From: Rhodoluna limnophila
Lineage (GTDB): Bacteria > Actinomycetota > Actinomycetes > Actinomycetales > Microbacteriaceae
Reading direction: 5' to 3'
DNA: 64,000 bases
NCBI RefSeq assembly: GCF_005845365.1
Contig: NZ_CP040509.1
Span: 930,001-994,000, forward strand
The notes under the pieces: generated by a model
The model's input: only the letters and a program-made list of their open reading frames with translations
Told to the model about the DNA's origin: nothing
The model's database searches: none
Made by a program: the position numbers and the translations under genes
Shown here: one piece after another, positions 7,643 through 16,210 of the stretch
Layout of the letters: every line of letters begins with the position of its first letter
How positions within the stretch are numbered: position 1 is the stretch's first letter

Positions 7643-10600
7643 GTGGTTTCTCTGTCAGGCAACGCTGAGAACACAAATGGCGAAAACAATTTCGGAGCCA
7701 ATGACTGGCTAGTGGACGAAATGTACGCCCAGTATCAGTCGAACCCCGATTCGGTCGATAAGGCTTGGTGGCCAATTCTCGAGAACTACCACCCAACCCA
7801 AACACCTCATGCCACCGCGTCGAGCGCAAGTCCAGCCGCTCCGCAGGTTAGTGCGCCGACCCCGGCCGCCCAGCAGGTTATTCCAGCTGAACCGCAGACC
7901 ATTCAAGCCGCTCCCCTAGTGGCAAAAACCACCCGCGTTGAGGCCCGCCCTCAGCCAATTCCAGCGCAGGCCCCGGTTACCGAAGTTATTACTCAGGTCG
8001 CTGAAGCTGAAGAGGCACAGGACAAGGTCAACGTTCTAAAGGGCATGTCAAAGGCCCTAGCAACCAACATGGATGCTTCGCTTCAGGTTCCGACCGCAAC
8101 CTCGGTTCGAACTATTCCGGCCAAACTTTTGATTGACAACCGCATTGTGATCAACAGCCACTTGGCTCGAACCCGTGGCGGCAAGGTTTCCTTCACCCAC
8201 ATCATCGGTTACGCGATCATCCGCGCTCTAAAAGAGTTTCCAAGCCAAAACGTCTACTACGACATCATCGATGACAAGCCAGCTGCGGTAACGCCTGCGA
8301 ACATCAATTTTGGACTCGCGATCGACATTCCAAAAGAAGACGGCACCCGTGCACTTTTGGTTCCAAACATCAAGCGCGCTCAGCGACTCAACTTTGCCGA
8401 GTACCTAAGCGCCTACGAAGACCTGGTCAAGAAGGCACGTGACAACAAGTTGACCGCCGGTGATTTTGCCGGCTCAACAGTTTCACTGACCAACCCGGGT
8501 GGAATCGGAACTGTTCATTCGGTACCTCGTCTAATGAAGGGCCAGGGCTGCATTATCGGCGCCGGCGCATTGGACTACCCGGCTGAGTTCCAGGGAATGT
8601 CTGACGCTCAGCTGTCAAAGTTGGGTGTCAGCAAGACCATCACGCTAACTTCAACCTACGACCACCGTGTTATCCAAGGCGCTGGTTCAGGTGAATTCCT
8701 CAAGAAGATCCACGAACTCCTACTGGGCGCTCGTGGCTTCTACGACGAAATCTTTGCCGACCTTCGTATTCCTTACGAGCCGGTCAAATGGGTCACCGAC
8801 TTCGAGCGAAACGAAAACGACGACCGCACCAAAGAGACCCGAATCCAGGAACTAATCAACGCCTACCGCGTTCGAGGTCACTTGATGGCTGATGTTGATC
8901 CGCTTGAGTACAAGCAGCGCTCGCACGAGGATCTTGACATTTTGAACCACGGTTTGAGCCTCTGGGACCTGGACCGAACCTTCAAGACCGGCGGTTTTGG
9001 CGGCAAGGCCAAGGCTGAGTTCCGCGAGATTTACAAGATTCTGCGTGACAGCTACTGCCGCACCGTTGGTGTTGAGTACATGCACATTCAGGACCCAGCC
9101 CAGCGCAAGTGGTTCCAGTCCAAGCTTGAGCGCCCATACGCCAAGCCGACTCGTGACGAGCAGTTGCGCATTCTTGAAAAGCTGAATGAAGCCGAGGCTT
9201 TTGAAACTTTCTTGCAGACCAAGTTTGTTGGGCAAAAGCGCTTCAGCCTTGAGGGCGGCGAGTCCACCATCGCAGCTCTAGATGAAATCTTGCAAGAGGC
9301 CGCCGATGCTCAGCTTGAAGAAGTTGTGATTGGTATGGCTCACCGTGGCCGCCTAAACGTTCTAACCAACGTTGCCGGCAAGACCTACGGTCAGGTCTTC
9401 AAAGAATTTGAAGGTAACACCGACACCAAGACAGTTCAGGGCTCGGGTGACGTTAAGTACCACCTTGGCACCGAGGGTGTTTTCACCAACATGGACGGCA
9501 AGCAGGTTAAAGTTTCACTTGCCGCCAACCCATCTCACCTCGAGGCTGTAAACCCGGTGGTCGAGGGTATCGTGCGCGCCAAGCTGGACCGCACCGACTC
9601 TGTCATCAACAACAGCTTCCCGGTTCTTCCGGTTGTTATCCACGGCGATGCTGCTTTTGCAGGCCAGGGCGTAGTGCCTGAGGTACTGAATATGTCTCAG
9701 TTGCGTGGATACAAAACTGGCGGAACCATCAACATCGTCATCAACAACCAGGTTGGTTTCACCACTCCTCCGGGTGAGTCTCGCTCTACCGTCTACGCAA
9801 CCGACGTTGCGAAGGGTATCCAGGCGCCAATTTTCCATGTAAACGGCGATGACCCTGAAGCAGTAGTCCGCGTTGCACGTCTAGCTTTTGAGTTCCGCCA
9901 GGAATTCAAAAAAGATGTCGTTCTAGACATCATTTGCTACCGTCGCCGTGGTCACAACGAGGGCGATGACCCATCGATGACCCAGCCTTTGATGTACAAC
10001 CTGATCGAGGCCAAGCGTTCAGTACGCACCCTCTACCTAGAGTCACTTGTTGGCCGCGGAGATATCACTCACGAAGAGTTTGAAGCTGCAAACGCTGGCT
10101 TCCAGACCCGCCTTGAGAATGCATTCGTCGAGGTTCACGAGGCCATGATCGCTGCACCGGCTCTGCCGTCGCGCCCAGTTGGCATCGGTACCACCGCAAG
10201 CGACCAGACCGGAGTTGCGCAGGCCACTGCAATTTCACGCGCGGTTGTTGAGCAAATCGGTGATGCCCACAACAACCAGCCACCGGGCTTCCACGTGCAT
10301 CCTAAGCTTCAGCAGCTGCTGACCAAGCGTGTTGAGATGAGCCGCGAAGGCGGCATCGACTGGGGCTTCGGCGAGCTACTAGCTCTAGGCTCGTTGCTTA
10401 TCGAAGGCAAAACCGTTCGCATGGCCGGCCAGGACAGTCGACGCGGCACCTTTGTTCAGCGTCACGCTGTGTTCCACGATCGCGAAAACGGTCAAGAGTG
10501 GATGCCACTTCGCAACCTGTCTGCTGACCAAGCCAAGTTCTACATCTATGACTCACTGCTTAGCGAATACGCGGCCATGGGTTACGAATACGGCTATGCA

Positions 10601-11377
10601 GTTGAAAACAAGGATGCACTTGTTCTATGGGAAGCACAGTTTGGTGACTTTGCCAACGGCGCGCAGACCATCATCGATGAATTCATTTCATCAGCCGAGC
10701 AGAAATGGAACCAGCACTCCGGTGTAGTTCTGTTGCTGCCTCACGGCTACGAAGGCCAGGGCCCAGACCACTCATCAGCCCGAATCGAGCGCTACCTACA
10801 GTTGTGTGCTGAAAACAACATGACTGTTGCTCAGCCTTCGACTCCGGCATCTCACTTCCACCTCCTTCGTCGCCAGGCTTACTCGACTCCGAAGCGCCCA
10901 CTGATTGTGTTCACTCCGAAGTCAATGTTGCGTTTGAAGTCAGCAGCATCGTCTGTTGAGGACTTCACCAATGGAACCTTCCAGCCGGTAATTGATGACC
11001 AGCAGGGTCTCGACAGAAACGCAGTAAAGCGAGTGCTGTTCTGTTCAGGCAAGATCTACTGGGACCTATTGGCAGAGGCTCAAAAGCGCAACGATGGCAC
11101 CACCGCAATCGTTCGTGTTGAGCAGCTCTACCCAACCCCGGTTGATGAAATCAAGGCGACCTACGCACAGTATCCAAATGCAGAATTGGTTTGGGTACAG
11201 GATGAGCCGGCTAACCAGGGACCATGGACCTACATCGGTCTATTCTTGCCTCGTTACATGGATGGCAAGGTAGCCAAGTTGGTTTCACGCCCAGCTAGCG
11301 CATCGCCAGCAACCGGTTCTGCAAAGCGCCACGCTGTTGAGCAAGCTGACCTTATTGCCAGAGCGTTCTCGATCTAA
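7643..11377 (+). CDS. kgd: Multifunctional 2-oxoglutarate decarboxylase/dehydrogenase, E1-E2 fusion
   Basis: The actinobacterial ODH component: ThDP-dependent decarboxylation of 2-oxoglutarate fused to an E2-type succinyltransferase, the TCA entry to succinyl-CoA. From the N-terminus it has an E1-type helix (FGANDWLVDEMY, AWWPILE), a Pro/Ala-rich linker (about residues 55-110), an E2 catalytic domain with TYDHRVIQGAGSGEF, an E1 dehydrogenase domain (GMAHRGRLNVL, GDAAFAGQGVV), a transketolase pyrimidine domain and an E1 C-terminal domain. The start is uncertain. The homology-like segment begins at the GTG at 7643, overlapping AAAGAGG; an upstream in-frame TTG at 7583 would add 20 atypical residues. 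About 1244 residues, normal for the family. Confidence 0.93.
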   Translation: MVSLSGNAENTNGENNFGANDWLVDEMYAQYQSNPDSVDKAWWPILENYHPTQTPHATASSASPAAPQVSAPTPAAQQVIPAEPQTIQAAPLVAKTTRVEARPQPIPAQAPVTEVITQVAEAEEAQDKVNVLKGMSKALATNMDASLQVPTATSVRTIPAKLLIDNRIVINSHLARTRGGKVSFTHIIGYAIIRALKEFPSQNVYYDIIDDKPAAVTPANINFGLAIDIPKEDGTRALLVPNIKRAQRLNFAEYLSAYEDLVKKARDNKLTAGDFAGSTVSLTNPGGIGTVHSVPRLMKGQGCIIGAGALDYPAEFQGMSDAQLSKLGVSKTITLTSTYDHRVIQGAGSGEFLKKIHELLLGARGFYDEIFADLRIPYEPVKWVTDFERNENDDRTKETRIQELINAYRVRGHLMADVDPLEYKQRSHEDLDILNHGLSLWDLDRTFKTGGFGGKAKAEFREIYKILRDSYCRTVGVEYMHIQDPAQRKWFQSKLERPYAKPTRDEQLRILEKLNEAEAFETFLQTKFVGQKRFSLEGGESTIAALDEILQEAADAQLEEVVIGMAHRGRLNVLTNVAGKTYGQVFKEFEGNTDTKTVQGSGDVKYHLGTEGVFTNMDGKQVKVSLAANPSHLEAVNPVVEGIVRAKLDRTDSVINNSFPVLPVVIHGDAAFAGQGVVPEVLNMSQLRGYKTGGTINIVINNQVGFTTPPGESRSTVYATDVAKGIQAPIFHVNGDDPEAVVRVARLAFEFRQEFKKDVVLDIICYRRRGHNEGDDPSMTQPLMYNLIEAKRSVRTLYLESLVGRGDITHEEFEAANAGFQTRLENAFVEVHEAMIAAPALPSRPVGIGTTASDQTGVAQATAISRAVVEQIGDAHNNQPPGFHVHPKLQQLLTKRVEMSREGGIDWGFGELLALGSLLIEGKTVRMAGQDSRRGTFVQRHAVFHDRENGQEWMPLRNLSADQAKFYIYDSLLSEYAAMGYEYGYAVENKDALVLWEAQFGDFANGAQTIIDEFISSAEQKWNQHSGVVLLLPHGYEGQGPDHSSARIERYLQLCAENNMTVAQPSTPASHFHLLRRQAYSTPKRPLIVFTPKSMLRLKSAASSVEDFTNGTFQPVIDDQQGLDRNAVKRVLFCSGKIYWDLLAEAQKRNDGTTAIVRVEQLYPTPVDEIKATYAQYPNAELVWVQDEPANQGPWTYIGLFLPRYMDGKVAKLVSRPASASPATGSAKRHAVEQADLIARAFSI

Positions 11378-11379
11378 GC

Positions 11380-11991
11380 ATGCTGCAGGAGCCGCGTAAA
11401 GACATCAGAATCGTCATTCTTGGCGACTCGATAATTTCCGCTGCCGGCGACCCTAAGGGAATGGGGTGGGTTGGTCGCGTAACGTCCAAAACTCCAGCCA
11501 ATTCGCCAAGGGTTGACATCTTTGCTTTGCCAGCCCCAGACGAAACAACCAGCAAGCTATCTGAGCGTTGGGCTCAGGAAGTTCAACGCCGGTTTAGCGA
11601 CCAGACCGAAAACCGCCTGGTTATTGCGCTCAACAATTTGGATCCAGCCGCAGGTATTTCAATCTCACGCAGCCGCCTCAACATCGCAACTATCGTTGAC
11701 GAGGCCAAGCGCGCAGGTATTGAGTCGTTCCTGGTTGGCCCAACGCCTCACCGCAACCCTGAGTTGAATTCCGAGATTGAGCACCTAGCCTCTGGATTTG
11801 AGGACGTTGCTTCAAGACGCGGCATCCCGTTTGTTGATTGCTTTAGACCGCTCGTTGAGCACGAGGGTTGGAATCAAGAAATTGCCAACACCGAACACGG
11901 ATTACCAGGGCAAATCGGTCACGGATTGATCGCCTGGCTTGTGTTAAACCGTGGCTGGTACGAGTGGCTTGGGCTTCCAGAGCCAGAATAA
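11380..11991 (+). CDS. SGNH/GDSL-hydrolase-like protein
   Basis: 203 residues. The N-terminal block I motif VILGDSIISAAG holds the nucleophile Ser, followed by GWVGRV. A central Asn-containing strand (VIALNNLDP) matches block III. At the C-terminus, where lipases and esterases of this fold have D-x-x-H, the sequence reads TEHGLPGQIGHG, so the aligned acid is Glu and the aligned base is Leu. The catalytic His may be shifted or lost. It lies 2 bp after kgd in the same direction and ends at a strong terminator, so it is probably co-transcribed. The substrate is unknown; a cell-envelope ester is a guess. Confidence 0.7.
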   Translation: MLQEPRKDIRIVILGDSIISAAGDPKGMGWVGRVTSKTPANSPRVDIFALPAPDETTSKLSERWAQEVQRRFSDQTENRLVIALNNLDPAAGISISRSRLNIATIVDEAKRAGIESFLVGPTPHRNPELNSEIEHLASGFEDVASRRGIPFVDCFRPLVEHEGWNQEIANTEHGLPGQIGHGLIAWLVLNRGWYEWLGLPEPE

Positions 11992-12019
11992 AAAAATCCG
12001 CACCTAGGTGCGGATTTTT
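11992..12019. terminator. Bidirectional intrinsic terminator (SGNH gene / anti-sigma gene)
   Basis: A perfect 28-bp palindrome: A5, TCCGCACCT, AGGTGCGGA, T5. The U-tract works in both directions, between the convergent SGNH-like gene and the anti-sigma factor gene. Confidence 0.85.
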
Positions 12020-12045
12020 CGTTTAGCAAAACTTTTTATGCGTGC

Positions 12046-12294
12046 TTAGTGAGCCGCACCATTCTGAATATCACGGATGCGCGACATCACGCGCTGGGCA
12101 AGTTCGGCAGGCGGGGCTTCATCGCAGGCGCCCTTAATAACACCGTTGATCAGGTTCTCAAGGTCGTAGTCAGTCTCACAACTATCGCAGTTTGCGAGGT
12201 GAGCAGTAATGTCATCGATGTCCTGGCCACTCAGTTCGTTGTGCAGGTACTCGTGCACGTGGCGCTTGGTTTCTTGGCAATCGAAGTTAGACAT
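12046..12294 (-). CDS. rsrA: Zinc-binding redox anti-sigma factor, RsrA type
   Basis: 82 residues. It carries Cys6, His32, Cys36 and Cys39, and this C-x25-H-x3-C-x2-C spacing is identical to the redox-active zinc site of Streptomyces RsrA (C11/H37/C41/C44). In that family, disulfide stress oxidises the cysteines, zinc leaves and the sigma factor is released. The ATG at 12294 overlaps the end of the sigma gene by 8 bp, indicating translational coupling. A longer frame to 12357 lies wholly within the sigma gene and is unlikely. It is followed by the bidirectional terminator. Confidence 0.9.
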   Translation of the reverse strand: MSNFDCQETKRHVHEYLHNELSGQDIDDITAHLANCDSCETDYDLENLINGVIKGACDEAPPAELAQRVMSRIRDIQNGAAH

Positions 12295-12901
12295 TCGAGG
12301 CCTCCCCTTTGTTGGATTCAGATACGTCGTAGCCCTCTTGAACCGCATACTCAGCAAGTAGCTTGCGAAGAAGCTTCTTACCTCGGTGAAGGCGGCTCAT
12401 GACTGTTCCGACTGGAGTGTGCATGATGTCTGCAATCTCTGCATAAGGCAGGCCATCGACTACGGCGTAGTACACCACCATTCTGAATTCATCTGGGATA
12501 GCGTGAAGTGCTTTCTTGATGGTTTCTGAAGGCATATTGTCAATGGCTTCGAGCTCGGCAGACCGACTCGAGTGAGCTGTGACCGACTCGGCTGAACCGA
12601 GCTGCCAGTCCTCTAGCTCGTCTAACCCACCCTTGGCCTGATCTTTGGCCCGCTTGTTGTACAAGTTGATGTGGGTGTTGGTCATGATGCGGTACAGCCA
12701 GGCCTTTAGGTTGGTGCCTTGCTGGTACTGAGCCCACGCTACAAACGCTTTGGCAAAGGTCTCTTGAACCAAATCCTCGGCGTCAGATGGATTACGAGTC
12801 CAGCGCAAGGCTGCACCGTAAAGTTGCGGCATGAGTGGTAGGGCCTGCTGTTCAAATTCGTGAATTTGGAGGCGCTTTTGTTCTGCATCAGATTGCTTCA
12901 T
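12287..12901 (-). CDS. sigR: ECF sigma factor, SigR/SigH type (oxidative/disulfide stress)
   Basis: 204 residues. Region 2 has [27 protein letters not shown] and [16 protein letters not shown], and region 4 has a helix-turn-helix at [27 protein letters not shown]. The pattern is that of actinobacterial SigR/SigH, which switches on thiol-redox genes. The ATG at 12901 is chosen because the in-frame extension to 12961 runs into the aroA promoter and has no family resemblance. The partner anti-sigma gene overlaps its 3' end. The divergent position next to aroA-rsgA-hisN is conserved in actinobacteria. Confidence 0.92.
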   Translation of the reverse strand: MKQSDAEQKRLQIHEFEQQALPLMPQLYGAALRWTRNPSDAEDLVQETFAKAFVAWAQYQQGTNLKAWLYRIMTNTHINLYNKRAKDQAKGGLDELEDWQLGSAESVTAHSSRSAELEAIDNMPSETIKKALHAIPDEFRMVVYYAVVDGLPYAEIADIMHTPVGTVMSRLHRGKKLLRKLLAEYAVQEGYDVSESNKGEASNV

Positions 12902-12909
12902 CACGTTTG

Positions 12910-12940
12910 AGTTTAGCCGCGAGTGCGACAACCCCATTCC
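12910..12940 (-). promoter_or_regulatory. Candidate sigR promoter region (possible autoregulated element)
   Basis: On the minus strand a TAAACT -10 box (12910-12915) lies 8 nt before the sigR ATG. Upstream, GGAAT (12936-12940) is followed after 18 bp by GCT, one mismatch from the SigR consensus GGAAT-N18-GTT. Self-activation by SigR is possible but not proven by this single imperfect match. Confidence 0.3.
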
Positions 12941-12963
12941 AGAGACAGCAAAAGTAGACATGG

Positions 12964-12969
12964 TACTTT
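12964..12969 (+). promoter_or_regulatory. -10 box (TACTTT) of aroA
   Basis: TACTTT, then exactly 6 nt, then the aroA ATG at 12976. There is no Shine-Dalgarno sequence. Predicted leaderless transcript. Confidence 0.45.
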
Positions 12970-12975
12970 TAACTC

Positions 12976-14298
12976 ATGACTTCTAACCAAAATTCCCAGC
13001 CTTGGCACGCTCCTGTTGCCTCGGCGCCACTCGATGCAGCGGTGGCCCTACCTGGTTCAAAGTCACTAAATAATCGCGAGCTTGTGCTTTCTGCACTGGC
13101 CTCCGAACCAACTCTTCTAACCGGCACCTTGGCATCTCGCGACAGCACACTGATGATCGAGGCGCTTCGCCAGCTGGGTACTGAGATCGAAGTCCGTGAA
13201 GACGGGTCTATTTTGGTTACCCCAAAACCGTTAAACAACCCAGCGGATATTGACTGCGGCCTGGCCGGTACCGTGATGCGGTTTGTTCCGCCGGCTGCGC
13301 TGCTAAGCAATCAAACGGTAGTTTTCGACGGCGATGAAGCTGCACGCCGCCGCCCTATGAGCACAACCATCGATAGCTTGCGTGCGCTGGGTGTATCGGT
13401 GTCAGATGAGGGTAAGGGCTCATTACCCTTCACGGTTCACGGCACCGGCACGGTAGCGGGAGGCGAGGTCACCATTGATGCCTCTGCTTCAAGTCAGTTT
13501 GTCTCAGGGCTTCTTCTTGCCGCCGCCAGATTCGAGAATGGCCTAGTGCTGCGTCACGTTGGCGAGCACCTGCCGTCAATGCCCCACATCGAAATGACCC
13601 TCGATTGCCTCACCAAGCGCGGCGTTAAGGTTTCAACCCCAGAACCAGCTGTCTGGAAGGTCGAGCCGGGTTTGATTAGCGGCGGTTCAGTAGCAATTGA
13701 GCCAGACCTTTCTAATGCTGGTCCTTTCCTTGCCGCAGCGATGGTTGCCGGCGGCTCGGTATTCATTCAGGGCTGGCCAGATTCCACGACTCAGGTCGGC
13801 GACGAATTTGATGGCATTCTTCAGCAGATGGGCGCAGAGATTGTCCGTGAAAATGGTGGCCTAACCATCACCGGCACTGGCGCGATTCACGGAATCGACA
13901 TTGATCTTTCTATCGGCGGCGAACTCACCCCGGTGATTGCTGCGCTGGCGGCTCTCGCTGATAGCCCAACCGTGATTCGCGGCGTGGCACACCTTCGCGG
14001 TCACGAGACCGACCGCTTGGCGGCGCTGGCAGCCGAAATCAACCGCATCGGTGGAATCGCACGCGAGACCCCTGACGGTCTAGAAATTGACCCGAGCGGT
14101 AACCTTCACGGTGCCATTTGGCAGACCTATGAGGACCACCGAATGGCGACTGCCGGAGCAATTATTGGACTTCGGGTTCCTGGAATCCAGATTGAAGACA
14201 TCACGACAACTTCAAAGACAATGCCAAACTTTGCCTCAATGTGGCAAGGCATGCTTGGCCAGAACAACTGGCAGATTCAGCTTGGTGAAGACGCTTGA
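12976..14298 (+). CDS. aroA: 3-phosphoshikimate 1-carboxyvinyltransferase (EPSP synthase)
   Basis: Sixth step of the shikimate pathway: transfers enolpyruvate from PEP to shikimate-3-phosphate. The 440-residue protein shows the substrate-binding PGSKSLNNRELVLSALA near residues 25-41, CGLAGTVMRFVPP near 95-107, a DASASSQFVSGLLL loop, and HRMATAGAIIGL near the C-terminus. The LAGTVMR loop has Gly followed by Thr, as in the actinobacterial class. It overlaps rsgA by 4 bp. Confidence 0.96.
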   Translation: MTSNQNSQPWHAPVASAPLDAAVALPGSKSLNNRELVLSALASEPTLLTGTLASRDSTLMIEALRQLGTEIEVREDGSILVTPKPLNNPADIDCGLAGTVMRFVPPAALLSNQTVVFDGDEAARRRPMSTTIDSLRALGVSVSDEGKGSLPFTVHGTGTVAGGEVTIDASASSQFVSGLLLAAARFENGLVLRHVGEHLPSMPHIEMTLDCLTKRGVKVSTPEPAVWKVEPGLISGGSVAIEPDLSNAGPFLAAAMVAGGSVFIQGWPDSTTQVGDEFDGILQQMGAEIVRENGGLTITGTGAIHGIDIDLSIGGELTPVIAALAALADSPTVIRGVAHLRGHETDRLAALAAEINRIGGIARETPDGLEIDPSGNLHGAIWQTYEDHRMATAGAIIGLRVPGIQIEDITTTSKTMPNFASMWQGMLGQNNWQIQLGEDA

Positions 14299-15344
14299 GT
14301 TGGCTTTATGAGCCAGATCCGGGTCAAAACGATCTAGACGAAACCGATGTGCGTGTGCGCCCAAACCCAAAGGGCAACAAGCCTAGAACCAAGAAACGCC
14401 CTGAGCACAAAGAGGCGCCAATCGGCTTGGTATTGGGCGTGGACGTCGGGCGCTATCGGGTGCTCCTCGAGTCTGAGGACCGAATCATTAATGCCACCTT
14501 GGGCAAGGAATTACGCAAACAAGGTGCCGCTGTAGGCGACCGTGTAGCGCTTGCCGGCGACATCTCCACTACCGAGGGCGCGTTGGCACGAATCGTGCGA
14601 ATCGAACCTCGCACTTCGCTGCTGCGTCGCAGCGCCGACGATTCTGACGTAGTCGAGCGGGTAATTGTTGCCAACGCCACCCAAATGGCCATTGTGGTTG
14701 CGATTGCCAACCCAGAGCCAAGAACCCGACTGATAGACCGTTATCTTGCGGCTGCCTACGACGCTGGTCTAAGACCAATTTTGGTAATCACCAAAACCGA
14801 CCTGGCCAACCCAGATGAGTTCCTGGCTAACTTTGCCGGACTAAGTATTCCGGTAGTGCTCAACCGCTCTGATGCACCGGCTCTACCGGCGCTGCGCGAG
14901 TTACTGACTGGCCAAACCACCGTGTTTGTTGGGCATTCTGGCGTTGGAAAATCGACTTTGGTAAACGCCCTGGCACCGCATGCGCAGCGTGCAACCGGCG
15001 GAGTAAACATTGTGACTGGTCGTGGCCGCCACACGTCTTCATCGGTGCGGGCCATCCGCTTGGATGAAAACTTCGGCGAAGGTTGGATCATCGACACCCC
15101 TGGTGTTCGTTCATTTGGTTTGGGGCATGTGAAACCTGAAAACCTATTGCGTTCATTTGAGGACCTTTGGGCAGTGATTGAGACCTGTCCGCGCGACTGC
15201 AACCACACATCCGAAGCCCCAGATTGCGCCCTCGACGATGCCATCGCGGCAGGAACTCTTGGACCTAGCGGTGAGGGACGAGTCGATTCGCTCCGCCGCT
15301 TGATTACATCGCTGGCAAACCACAGCGAAAAGCCCGGCGAATAG
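14295..15344 (+). CDS. rsgA: Ribosome small-subunit-dependent GTPase A
   Basis: A circularly permuted GTPase acting late in 30S assembly. The 349-residue protein has an OB-fold (about 45-110), the G4 motif TKTDL before the G1 loop GHSGVGKST (about residues 214-222), G3 DTPGV, and a C-terminal zinc knuckle at CPRDCNHTSEAPDC. The start is the TTG at 14295, which overlaps the aroA stop as TTGA. No other upstream start in this frame lies outside aroA, and the next candidate (GTG, about 18 codons in) has no better ribosome site. Confidence 0.94.
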   Translation: MSWLYEPDPGQNDLDETDVRVRPNPKGNKPRTKKRPEHKEAPIGLVLGVDVGRYRVLLESEDRIINATLGKELRKQGAAVGDRVALAGDISTTEGALARIVRIEPRTSLLRRSADDSDVVERVIVANATQMAIVVAIANPEPRTRLIDRYLAAAYDAGLRPILVITKTDLANPDEFLANFAGLSIPVVLNRSDAPALPALRELLTGQTTVFVGHSGVGKSTLVNALAPHAQRATGGVNIVTGRGRHTSSSVRAIRLDENFGEGWIIDTPGVRSFGLGHVKPENLLRSFEDLWAVIETCPRDCNHTSEAPDCALDDAIAAGTLGPSGEGRVDSLRRLITSLANHSEKPGE

Positions 15345-15347
15345 AAT
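15342..15347 (+). promoter_or_regulatory. -10 box (TAGAAT) of hisN
   Basis: TAGAAT overlaps the rsgA stop codon and lies 7 nt before the hisN ATG. A leaderless start separate from the aroA transcript is possible. Confidence 0.35.
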
Positions 15348-15354
15348 TTCAATC

Positions 15355-16137
15355 ATGACCTTTTCTTCTGACCTCGACCTAGCTCTGGCAATTGCTGACC
15401 TTGCAGATTCAATTGCACTCGAGCGCTTTCGGGCCTTGGACCTTAAGGTTGAAACTAAACCGGATCGCAGCCCGGTAACCGACGCTGACCAAGCGGTAGA
15501 GCGCGCCATCAAAGCCCTACTGGTCGAGAAGGCGCCTTCTGACGCACTTATTGGCGAGGAGTATGGAAGCGCCGACGGCACCACCAACCGCACTTGGATC
15601 ATTGACCCGATTGATGGAACCGCGAACTACCTGCGCGGTGTTCCAGTTTGGGCGACTCTGATTGCCCTGGCCATCGATGGCAAACCAACTGTAAGTGTGG
15701 TTTCAGCCCCTGCAATGGGAAGACGTTGGTGGGCTGCCCCAGACATCGGTGCTTGGACGCGAGACATCGATGGATCAACTCGACAGTTGGCCGTGTCTGG
15801 AATTTCTGATTTCAAAAACGCCTCAATCAGCTACAACAACCTGCAGCTGTGGGACCAATCAGGGCGATTGCCGCAACTCCTGGAGCTAAGCCGCAAACTA
15901 TGGAGAACCCGTGCGTACGGTGACTTCTGGAGCTACATGCTGCTGGCTGAAGGCGCCTTAGAAATTGTTGCCGAGCACGACCTCAAGATTTACGACATTG
16001 CCGCCTTAGTGCCAATCGTGGAGCTAGCTGGCGGCAAATTCAGCGACTTGGATGGTTCGCTGAACGCAGCATCATCAAGCGTGCTGGCAACCAATGGAAA
16101 ACTGCACTCTGCAACCACCGAGGCGCTCCGAGCCTAA
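15355..16137 (+). CDS. hisN: Histidinol-phosphatase, inositol-monophosphatase family
   Basis: A Mg2+-dependent phosphatase, 260 residues. It has the family motifs PVTDADQAVE, IGEEYG, WIIDPIDGTANYLRGVP (metal-binding D-P-I-D-G-T near residues 83-88) and a C-terminal LKIYDIAALVPIVELAGG. The sequence is closest in feel to the actinobacterial HisN (dephosphorylates L-histidinol phosphate) rather than SuhB, and the aroA-rsgA-hisN order is typical. A general inositol-phosphate phosphatase cannot be excluded from sequence, which is worth noting because an inositol-catabolic locus follows. Confidence 0.85.
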   Translation: MTFSSDLDLALAIADLADSIALERFRALDLKVETKPDRSPVTDADQAVERAIKALLVEKAPSDALIGEEYGSADGTTNRTWIIDPIDGTANYLRGVPVWATLIALAIDGKPTVSVVSAPAMGRRWWAAPDIGAWTRDIDGSTRQLAVSGISDFKNASISYNNLQLWDQSGRLPQLLELSRKLWRTRAYGDFWSYMLLAEGALEIVAEHDLKIYDIAALVPIVELAGGKFSDLDGSLNAASSSVLATNGKLHSATTEALRA

Positions 16138-16168
16138 CCCCCACAGGCTGATAATGTATTAACAACTT

Positions 16169-16181
16169 GTCAAAGTTTGAC
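16169..16181 (+). promoter_or_regulatory. Palindrome upstream of the GntR gene, candidate operator
   Basis: GTCAAA-G-TTTGAC, a perfect 13-bp palindrome, 30 bp before the GntR ATG. A TGATAATGT extended -10-like sequence lies just upstream (about 16149-16157), so a bound repressor would sit at the transcription start. Autoregulation by the GntR protein is an inference. Confidence 0.4.
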
Positions 16182-16210
16182 GAGTGTAAACATCGGCGTT
16201 GAGGATGGCA

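Noticed and set aside
16199-16210. Upstream TTG/ATG starts of the GntR gene at 16199 and 16205
   Set aside because: GAGG at 16201-16204 fits the ATG at 16211 with normal spacing and would lie within the coding region of the earlier starts.
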